NCBI RefSeq assembly: GCF_030409315.1
Contig: NZ_JAUFPS010000036.1
Span: 141,673-179,949, forward strand
Length of the DNA: 38,277 nt
Reading direction: 5' to 3'
Source of the DNA: Mucilaginibacter flavus
GTDB lineage: Bacteria; Bacteroidota; Bacteroidia; Sphingobacteriales; Sphingobacteriaceae
Shown here: positions 32,223 through 38,277 of the stretch, piece after piece
Numbering within the stretch: the stretch's first letter is position 1
Layout: the number at the start of each line of letters is the position of its first letter
Program-made: the position numbers and the translations under genes
Notes under the pieces: model-generated
Database searches by the model: none
The model's input: only the letters and a program-made list of their open reading frames with translations
Told to the model about the DNA's origin: nothing

Positions 32223-34781
32223 ATGGATACCAATCCCGTTAATTATAAACGAAAAATAAATTACGCCTGGCTGTTTAATATGGCCTGGCGCGATAGCAGG
32301 AAAAACCGTTCAAGGCTATTCCTGTTTATATCTGCCATTGTTTTTGGCATTGCGGCCCTGGTGGCCATCTACTCGTTCAGGTACAATGTACAGAATGATG
32401 TGAACGGACAGGCCGCAACCCTCATCGGCGCCGACTTACTGATCTCTGGCAATAAACCTGCCGACCCGAAGTTGAAAAACATGCTCGATTCGCTGGGCGA
32501 TAAAAGATCAACCGAACGCAGCTTTGCATCCATGGCCTATTTCCCAAAAAGTAAAGGCACAAGACTGGTACAGGTGCGCGCTTTGCAGGGCGAATACCCT
32601 TATTACGGCACTATTGAAACCACGCCCGAATCGGCAGGCACATCCTTCAAAAACGGACAAACGGCTTTAGTGGATAGAACGCTGATGTTGCAATTTAACG
32701 TTCACGTGGGCGACTCTGTACGGGTTGGCAACGAGCGTTTCCTGATAGCGGGCACGTTAAACAAAGCCCCCGGCCAAAGCGGGGCAATGGCTGGCATAGC
32801 ACCCGTGGTATACATCCCCATGAAGTACTTGGAACAAACCGGCTTGCTAAAAATTGGCAGCCGCGTTACATACACCTTTTACTACAAATACGACCATAAG
32901 GTGGATATGGATAAGCTGGTTAAAAAGCTTGACCCCATCCTTGATAAAAACGGCCTGAACTACGACACCATAGAAACCAGGAAAGAAAATACCGGTCGCG
33001 CGTTTGGTGACTTGGGTAGATTTTTATCATTGGTTGGCTTTATTGCCTTGCTGTTGGGCTGCGTTGGTGTTGCCAGCGCTATCCACATCTATGTGAGGGA
33101 AAAAATTGCCTCCATAGCCATTATGCGTTGTTTGGGTGTAAAAGCATCCGAGGCATTTTTAATTTATTTAATCCAGATTGTGGGTATCGGGCTTATCGGC
33201 TCCATTATTGGCGCGGCATTGGGTACGGCAATTCAGCATTTGCTGCCGCTTGTTTTTAAAGATTTTCTGCCATTTACTATCTCTGTCGAAATTTCATGGC
33301 TGGCTATCGGGCAGGGCATTTTATTAGGGGTGATCATCTCCATCCTGTTTGCCATGCTGCCGCTGATTTCGGTACGTAATATTTCGCCCTTGAACACCCT
33401 GCGCATGTCGTTTGACGAGACGGGCCGCAAAGCCGATCCTTTACGCTGGCTGGTTTACCTGCTTATTTTAGGTTTTGTTTTGGGCTTTACTTATTTACAA
33501 TTAGATAGCTGGCTGGGCAGCGTATTTTTTACGCTGGGTATCCTGGTAGCTTTTATGATATTGGCGGCTGTAGCGTGGTTGTTAATGCGTGTTATGAAAC
33601 TGATCATCAACAGCGGCTGGAGCTATTTATGGCGACAGGGCTTTGCCAACTTATACCGACCTAATAACCAAACGCTTATTTTAATGGTATCTATTGGGTT
33701 AAGTACCGCGTTTATTTGTACGTTGTTTTTTATCCAAAGCATCCTTATAAGCCAGGTAAACTTATCGAGCAGCGGCAATCAATCAAACATGATACTATTT
33801 GATATTCAAAAAAGCCAGAAGGAGGTTATTGCCGATGTTACCCGTAAGAATGGGTTGCCGGTATTACAGCAGGTGCCCATTGTTACGGTAAGATTAGAAC
33901 AAATTAACGGTAAAACCGCCGCGGATGCAGTAAAGGATACCACCATCAAAATACCCCATGGCGTATTCGCCTGGGAGTACCGGGTTACGTTTAGGGATAG
34001 CCTGTCGTCATCAGAAAAACTGTTAGATGGCACCTGGATAGCCAAAGCCGAGCCGGGCAAAGACATTCCTGTATCGGTAGAAGAAAACCTGCAAAAACGG
34101 GCGCATCTTAAAATTGGCGATAAGCTGGTATTTAACGTACAGGGTGTACCCATGCCCGCTTATGTAGCCAGCGTGCGCAAGGTAAACTGGGGCAAGGTGC
34201 AAACCAATTTCCAGGTGGTGTTCCCTACCGGAGTATTGGAGGATGCACCACAATTCCAGGTGTTGATGACGCATGTGCCGTCAAACAAAGTATCGGCAGC
34301 ATTTCAGCAGGCTGTGGTGAGGCAGTTCCCCAATGTATCCATCATTGATCTTGGTTTGGTGTTGAGTATTTTAGATGAATTGCTAAGCAAGATCAGTTAT
34401 GTGATCCGTTTTATGAGTGCCTTTAGCATCATTACCGGTATTGTGGTATTGATAGCTTCGGTACGCATCAGCAAATATCAGCGTATACAGGAAAGTGTGT
34501 TGCTACGTACGTTGGGCGCAAGCCGGAAACAGATCTTTGCTATAACCGCATTGGAGTATTTGTTCCTGGGAAGTCTCTCGGCGCTTACCGGCATTTTGAT
34601 AGCCGTGGCAGGCACCTGGTTTTTAGCTAAATATAGTTTTGAAATTCCTTATTCGGTTAGTTTTGTTCCGGCGCTGATTTTATTCCTGATCATATCGCTT
34701 TTAACCGTTATTATTGGTTTGCTAAACAGCCGCGATGTGTTGAACAAACCGCCGCTCGAAATTTTAAGAACAAACGCCTAA
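32223..34781 (+). CDS. FtsX-like ABC permease (YbbP type)
   Basis: Encodes 852 residues. One N-terminal helix (about 30-50) is followed by a large periplasmic domain (50-260). Three helices of the first FtsX domain follow at about 265-390, starting FLSLVGFIALLLGCVGVASA. Two central helices (about 400-460) lead to a second periplasmic domain (500-720). A second set of three helices follows at about 725-850, with VIRFMSAFSIITGIVVLIAS and RTLGASRKQIF. The ten-helix, two-FtsX layout with two periplasmic parts is that of YbbP. RTLGASRKQ and MRCLGVKASE are the coupling helices that meet the ATPase. With the ATPase it should act as a periplasm-facing mechanotransmission complex. The substrate is unknown. 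Confidence 0.9.
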   Translation: MDTNPVNYKRKINYAWLFNMAWRDSRKNRSRLFLFISAIVFGIAALVAIYSFRYNVQNDVNGQAATLIGADLLISGNKPADPKLKNMLDSLGDKRSTERSFASMAYFPKSKGTRLVQVRALQGEYPYYGTIETTPESAGTSFKNGQTALVDRTLMLQFNVHVGDSVRVGNERFLIAGTLNKAPGQSGAMAGIAPVVYIPMKYLEQTGLLKIGSRVTYTFYYKYDHKVDMDKLVKKLDPILDKNGLNYDTIETRKENTGRAFGDLGRFLSLVGFIALLLGCVGVASAIHIYVREKIASIAIMRCLGVKASEAFLIYLIQIVGIGLIGSIIGAALGTAIQHLLPLVFKDFLPFTISVEISWLAIGQGILLGVIISILFAMLPLISVRNISPLNTLRMSFDETGRKADPLRWLVYLLILGFVLGFTYLQLDSWLGSVFFTLGILVAFMILAAVAWLLMRVMKLIINSGWSYLWRQGFANLYRPNNQTLILMVSIGLSTAFICTLFFIQSILISQVNLSSSGNQSNMILFDIQKSQKEVIADVTRKNGLPVLQQVPIVTVRLEQINGKTAADAVKDTTIKIPHGVFAWEYRVTFRDSLSSSEKLLDGTWIAKAEPGKDIPVSVEENLQKRAHLKIGDKLVFNVQGVPMPAYVASVRKVNWGKVQTNFQVVFPTGVLEDAPQFQVLMTHVPSNKVSAAFQQAVVRQFPNVSIIDLGLVLSILDELLSKISYVIRFMSAFSIITGIVVLIASVRISKYQRIQESVLLRTLGASRKQIFAITALEYLFLGSLSALTGILIAVAGTWFLAKYSFEIPYSVSFVPALILFLIISLLTVIIGLLNSRDVLNKPPLEILRTNA

Positions 34782-34800
34782 ACGCGTTGTATTTATACTT

Positions 34801-35505
34801 ATGTACAAATTAAAGTTAACATACCTGGCCCTTTTTGCCACCATAGCTTTATCCGCCTGCGGCGAAAAAAATAAACCCGCGGCCGATACCGAAAGCAAAG
34901 CCGACACCACCGCCAAAGCCGACGCGGTAGCCACAAAAACTATTTTGTTTTTTGGAGATAGCCTCACCGCGGGTTATGGTCTGGATGATCCAGCGGACGC
35001 TTTCCCCGGTGTGATCTCTAAAAAAATAGATTCCTTAAAACTACGTTATAAAGTAGTAAATGCCGGCGTAAGCGGCGAAACATCTGCCGGCGGCAATGGC
35101 CGGATAGATTGGACATTGAAGCAAAAGGTAGATATTTTTATATTGGAATTGGGTGCAAACGATGGCCTGCGTGGCATCTCGCCTACCGAAACCACCAAAA
35201 ACCTGCAAAGTATAGTTGATAAGGTGAAAGCTAAATATCCCGATGCAAAATTGGTTATGCTGGGCATGCAGGTACCGCCAAACATGGGTGCCGATTACGT
35301 GAATAAATTTAAAGCGGTATTCCCAACCATCGCCACAAAAAATAAAATGGCGCTGGTACCTTTTCTATTACAGGGCGTAGGCGGTCACCCCGATTTGAAC
35401 CAGGCTGATGGCATTCATCCAACAGAAAAAGGCGCTAAAATTGTGGCTGAGAATGTGTGGTCGGTTTTAAAAGGTGAATTGGATAATTCGAAAACCAGCA
35501 ATTAA
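34801..35505 (+). CDS. tesA: TesA-like SGNH esterase/lysophospholipase, lipoprotein
   Basis: Encodes 234 residues. The signal peptide has a lipobox (LSAC, Cys20), followed by an Ala/Lys/Asp-rich linker (21-46) and then the SGNH hydrolase fold. Block I is FFGDSLTAGYGL with the nucleophile Ser54. Block II is VSGETSAGG with the oxyanion Gly. Block III is LELGANDGLRG with Asn. Block V is DGIHP with Asp203 and His206. The line ELGANDGLRG is nearly that of E. coli TesA, a periplasmic thioesterase/lysophospholipase. Here the enzyme is predicted to be membrane-anchored instead of soluble. It starts 19 bases after the permease stop, so the three genes form an operon. Confidence 0.9.
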   Translation: MYKLKLTYLALFATIALSACGEKNKPAADTESKADTTAKADAVATKTILFFGDSLTAGYGLDDPADAFPGVISKKIDSLKLRYKVVNAGVSGETSAGGNGRIDWTLKQKVDIFILELGANDGLRGISPTETTKNLQSIVDKVKAKYPDAKLVMLGMQVPPNMGADYVNKFKAVFPTIATKNKMALVPFLLQGVGGHPDLNQADGIHPTEKGAKIVAENVWSVLKGELDNSKTSN

Positions 35506-35511
35506 TTTTTT

Positions 35512-35605
35512 TGTAGAGACGCAATATTTTGCGTCTCCCGCATGCAAATCAGCCCCGCTGAGTTCGCCCTGTAAAGTCGGAGACGCAAAATATTGCGTCT
35601 CTACA
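35512..35605. repeat. nested palindromic element between convergent genes
   Basis: Arms of 27 bases at 35512-35538 and 35579-35605 are perfect reverse complements. Each arm is itself a hairpin (GAGACGCAA, loop TATT or its complement, TTGCGTCTC). It lies between the TesA-like gene and the convergent hydrolase gene and could end transcription from both sides. GTAGAGACGC-type palindromes are known as dispersed repeats in several bacterial phyla. Confidence 0.85.
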
Positions 35606-35626
35606 TTGAAGAACATGAATTTGCTT

Positions 35627-36907
35627 TTAATCTGTTAACGCCTGATAAACCATCGCCCTAAATTTATCTTGGATAGCATTGTGCGGCAAGGGCCAGTTTT
35701 GGATAAACAGGAGGCAAACCAAATGCTCTTTAGGATCGGCCCAGTAAAGCGTTCCGTAAAAACCTCCCCAGGCAAACGAGCCCTCGCTGATGCCCAGTTT
35801 TTTTGAACTGGCTTCGGTAGTAACCCCAAATCCCAAACCAAATTTATCTTTATCGCTATTGATATACAGATCACCAATCTGGTTAGTGGTCATTAAATCT
35901 ACCGTGTGGCGGCTTAGCAAGCGTTGGCCGTTGTAAACGCCGCCGTTAAGCAGCATTTGCAAAAAGGTAGCATAATCTTTAATGGTTGAGCTTAAACCTG
36001 CTCCGCCCGCATAATAAGTGCCGTTAACCAACGGATAATCAAAATTTATACCGGGGAATGTGCCTGCGTTCATCTTAATCAAATGGCCTTGCTTATCCGG
36101 CGTGTAAGCGGCTACTAATCTGCTTTGCTTGGCAGCCGGAATATAGAAGTAAGTATCTTTCATACCCAGCGGGTCAAAAATGCGCTCCTTTAAAAACTGA
36201 TCAAGCGTTTTACCCGATACCCTTTCCACCAGGTAGCCCAATACATCTACGCTCATACTATATGTCCAGCGTTCGCCGGGCTGATGTACCAGTGGCATAG
36301 TGGCTAATTTGTTAATATTGGTGCTTAAGAGTAACTTATCGCTCACAAAACCAGCCTGAATACCTGCTTTGGCGTAAATAGCCTTCATTTTTTCCGAACC
36401 TATTTGCGCGTATTCTATGCCCGACGTATGGGTAAGCAAATCGCGGATGGTAATCTCGCGTTTGGCGGGCGTGGTGGTATATGTGGTATCTTTGGGGTTA
36501 TAAGTATCTATTACTTTGGGATGGGCAAACGCGGGAATATATTTCGAAATAGGCTCATCTAACAAAAATTTCCCCTCTTCAAACAACATCATCACCGCTA
36601 CGCTGGTGATGGCTTTGGTTTGTGAGGCGATACGAAAGATGGCATCGTTATTCATCAATTTTTTCTGTTCCAGATCGGCAGCGCCAAATGATTTGTAGTA
36701 AACTATTTTACCATTGCGGGCAATAAAGCCAACCGCCCCGTTCACATAACCCGAATCGATATTTTGTTCAATCATGTTATCGATTCGCTGCAGCCGCTCG
36801 GGTGAGAATTTCTCGTTGGCTGGTGTGCCCGCTTGTAAGGTGTTGCCCTGTGCAAATACCTTACCTGTAACAGCTATAAACAGTATAGCGCTAAATATCT
36901 TTTTCAT
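35627..36907 (-). CDS. secreted serine hydrolase, beta-lactamase/class C type
   Basis: Encodes 426 residues. A signal peptide (MKKIFSAILFIAVTGKVFAQ) directs it to the periplasm. It has the penicillin-binding fold of the Beta-lactamase (PF00144) family: the SxxK nucleophile motif is SQTK with Ser95 and Lys98 (FRIASQTKAITS), a catalytic Tyr216 lies in WTYSMSVDVLG, and a GGFYGTLYW segment stands near the C-terminus where the KTG/HTG strand belongs. It also shows LLTHTSGIEYA, a common mark of the family. Such proteins include esterases, D-amino-acid peptidases and true AmpC enzymes. The Y-S-M form, instead of Y-A/S-N, and the lack of a KTG argue against a real beta-lactamase. Monocistronic. Confidence 0.88.
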   Translation of the reverse strand: MKKIFSAILFIAVTGKVFAQGNTLQAGTPANEKFSPERLQRIDNMIEQNIDSGYVNGAVGFIARNGKIVYYKSFGAADLEQKKLMNNDAIFRIASQTKAITSVAVMMLFEEGKFLLDEPISKYIPAFAHPKVIDTYNPKDTTYTTTPAKREITIRDLLTHTSGIEYAQIGSEKMKAIYAKAGIQAGFVSDKLLLSTNINKLATMPLVHQPGERWTYSMSVDVLGYLVERVSGKTLDQFLKERIFDPLGMKDTYFYIPAAKQSRLVAAYTPDKQGHLIKMNAGTFPGINFDYPLVNGTYYAGGAGLSSTIKDYATFLQMLLNGGVYNGQRLLSRHTVDLMTTNQIGDLYINSDKDKFGLGFGVTTEASSKKLGISEGSFAWGGFYGTLYWADPKEHLVCLLFIQNWPLPHNAIQDKFRAMVYQALTD

Positions 36908-36985
36908 CGTTGGGGTGACGTTTATAATTGAGATACAAAGTAGGATTTTTTTGGTGGATAAAGAAAACAGATTGATTGTATCAAT

Positions 36986-37078
36986 GTCATGCCGAACCTG
37001 GTTCGGTCATCCCACTTGCATGGTATTCGCCATGTGAGTCACCTGTCCTGTGGGGTCGCGAAACAAGTTCGGGATGAC
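36986..37078. repeat. imperfect inverted repeat element
   Basis: The left arm starts GTCATGCCGAACCTGGTTCG and the right arm ends AAGTTCGGGATGAC; they pair over about 28 bases with mismatches. The centre holds CATGG/CCATG. It resembles the GTCATGCCGAAC-type dispersed repeats of related genomes (from memory, not checked). Confidence 0.6.
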
Positions 37079-37104
37079 CTCGGTTTTTGAGACATACCCG
37101 CGCG

Positions 37105-37138
37105 ACAAAAAAGGCCGTCCACAAAAGACGACCTTTCC
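37105..37138 (-). terminator. terminator of the Gly/Asn-rich protein gene
   Basis: On the minus strand AAAGGTCGTC and GACGGCCTTT pair with one mismatch around TTTTGTG, followed by a T-run. It begins 35 bases past the stop codon. Confidence 0.75.
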
Positions 37139-37170
37139 ATTATTATATATAGGGATTTAAATTGTAATCC

Positions 37171-38001
37171 TTATTGGCGTACACCAAACCCGCCATGGTT
37201 GCCGGCAAAGCTTTGACCGCCACCGCGGTTGCCAAAATCCTGGTTTCTGCTTGGCTGACCGCCGCCGTTATTACGGTCGCCATGGTCTTGTCCGCCCTGG
37301 TTTCCACCCCAGTTGCCGTTGCCATGGTTTTGGCCGCCCCAGCCTCCCTGGTTGTGATTGCCACGGTCCTGACCGCCCCAGCCACCATTATTATCATGCC
37401 CGCCGCCTTGGTTTGGTTGGCCGCCCCAGTTTCCACCGTTTCGTCCATCACCTGGCCTTCCGCCCCAATTTCCGCGGCCATGATCGTCACCCCATCCACC
37501 TCTGTTCCATCCACGGTTATCATGGTTTTGATAAGCATATCCTCCATCATACCTTCTGTCAAACCTATGGCCCCAGTTGCCGCGGTCGCCCTGGTAGCCA
37601 CCCCATCTTTCCCTGTAAATATCATGGTGCAGGTAAGGCTGACGGCCTCTCACTTCGTATCGTACACCGGTGCGCCAATCATAGTTGCGGTAGGCGCCTG
37701 GCAGGTAAGCGCAGCTTACCCAGTTATTGCCGTTATTATAGTAATAACAACGATTTGGGATGCTATAATAAGCCTCTACCTCAGGCAGATAATAATAATC
37801 ATCACTATTATCGTTATAGTTTACCTGTGCATTATCATCATCGTAAACCGGTTGTTCTTGTACTACAACCGGTGGCGGCGCTGGTACATAAACACGCGGA
37901 CCCGGAAGATGAAAACCTATATGTAAAGAGAACTGAGCGTTTGCTTTATTAACAAATAAACCACTCATTGCTATTGCTGATACTATGACTAACTTTTTCA
38001 T
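37171..38001 (-). CDS. secreted Gly/Asn-rich protein, function unknown
   Basis: Encodes 276 residues. A signal peptide (MKKLVIVSAIAMSGLFVNKANAQ) indicates export. Residues 25-50 are Pro/Val-rich (GPRVYVPAPPPVVVQEQP). A compact middle (about 68-130) reads YYYLPEVEAYYSIPNRCYYY and then GNNWVSCAYLPGAYRNYDW, with two Cys that may bond. From about 135 the chain is low-complexity, built of GGW, GNWGG, DRGN and GGQ units (for example GGWGGQDRGNHNQGGWGGQN), probably disordered or adhesive. Bacteroidota have similar small secreted proteins with the aromatic middle and variable tails. The Gly-rich part has long open frames in other phases and on the other strand, which are composition artefacts. A terminator follows. 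Confidence 0.8.
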   Translation of the reverse strand: MKKLVIVSAIAMSGLFVNKANAQFSLHIGFHLPGPRVYVPAPPPVVVQEQPVYDDDNAQVNYNDNSDDYYYLPEVEAYYSIPNRCYYYNNGNNWVSCAYLPGAYRNYDWRTGVRYEVRGRQPYLHHDIYRERWGGYQGDRGNWGHRFDRRYDGGYAYQNHDNRGWNRGGWGDDHGRGNWGGRPGDGRNGGNWGGQPNQGGGHDNNGGWGGQDRGNHNQGGWGGQNHGNGNWGGNQGGQDHGDRNNGGGQPSRNQDFGNRGGGQSFAGNHGGFGVRQ

Positions 38002-38172
38002 TTTGTTAATTTTTATACATCTATGACGATACCAAATGGCAATGGTTTAATCCATTGTTACTATATATGTTTAAACAACTACATCACGGCACTTTATTGC
38101 ATTATAATTCGATTTAGCAGAATTAAATTTCAAGGAAGTTTTTTTGAGGAGGGTTGAAAAAGCATAGCGCAT

Positions 38173-38210
38173 ACGACTCACCCCGACGAGGCTACGCCCG
38201 TCTGCCCCTC
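38173..38210. repeat. half copy of the 30315-30465 inverted repeat
   Basis: ACGACTCACCCCGACGAGGC and the next 18 bases match the left arm at 30315 with one difference (T to A). The sequence then diverges, and no right arm appears before the window ends. Confidence 0.8.
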
Positions 38211-38277
38211 CTATGTTTGTTGTCATAATATAAGCAAATAAATTTGCATTATAAAGTGAAAAGGGATGAGAGCGGAT

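Noticed and set aside
35627..36907. True AmpC-type beta-lactamase
   Set aside because: The fold and SxxK are present, but the Y-x-N and KTG motifs are not typical, so a peptidase or esterase role is more likely.
37143..37625. 160-codon frame on the minus strand, Ala/Thr/Gly-rich
   Set aside because: It is another phase of the same low-complexity region, with no start context and no conserved-looking feature.
37174..37952. Long open frames of 233-250 codons on the strand opposite the Gly-rich gene
   Set aside because: They arise from the biased composition of the Gly/Asn-rich gene, lack signal or domain features, and overlap a gene with a clear signal peptide and terminator.

Overview
The window looks like chromosomal DNA of a Bacteroidota bacterium, most likely family Sphingobacteriaceae (Mucilaginibacter/Pedobacter type). 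This is inferred from gene content: three secreted proteins with the gliding-motility/type IX secretion C-terminal domain, a PorP/SprF partner, sensor kinases with the 'VSHNLRAP' H-box, a GH78 rhamnosidase, a YXWGXW lipoprotein, TAnnTTTG-like promoters, and many palindromic intergenic repeats. No rRNA, tRNA, CRISPR array, transposase or phage gene was found.

Layout. (1) 81-3086: a small lipoprotein, convergent argS, and a VapC-type PIN toxin with its antitoxin. (2) 3200-9581: a rightward arginine-metabolism block, with an arginine deiminase-like enzyme, a CtlX-type citrulline/amidino hydrolase, a four-PAS sensor kinase and a fold-III PLP decarboxylase. (3) 9866-16320: a leftward surface-protein block, with an IgGFc-binding/PKD protein, a YVTN-propeller protein and PorP/SprF. 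(4) 16551-19266: a divergent receiver-only response regulator and a 7TM-DISM kinase. (5) 19263-22517: a NUDIX-fold transcription regulator with a ruined catalytic box, and a GH78 alpha-L-rhamnosidase. (6) 22902-25616: an NHL-repeat T9SS cargo protein. (7) 25808-30213: a heterodimeric ABC exporter with one degenerate ATP site, divergent from a MarR-type regulator. (8) 30547-31146: a GNAT acetyltransferase flanked by long inverted repeats. (9) 31530-35505: an ABC ATPase, a YbbP-like permease and a TesA-like esterase lipoprotein. (10) 35627-38001: a serine beta-lactamase-like hydrolase and a Gly/Asn-rich secreted protein.

How genes work together. The arginine block has complete catalytic residue sets for two guanidino-modifying enzymes next to a decarboxylase, which suggests a route from arginine through citrulline to ornithine or polyamines. 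The three CHU_C proteins are probable T9SS exports. The exporter, kinase/regulator and YbbAP-TesA groups are each self-contained units.

The most unusual signal lies outside the genes. Intergenic spaces hold several unrelated families of palindromic elements. There are also at least five tandem arrays that all have a 7-bp period but different sequences; four of them lie on or within a few bases of a start or stop codon. I found no gene set that I can defend as a wholly new system. The heptamer arrays and the arginine/citrulline block are the best leads.
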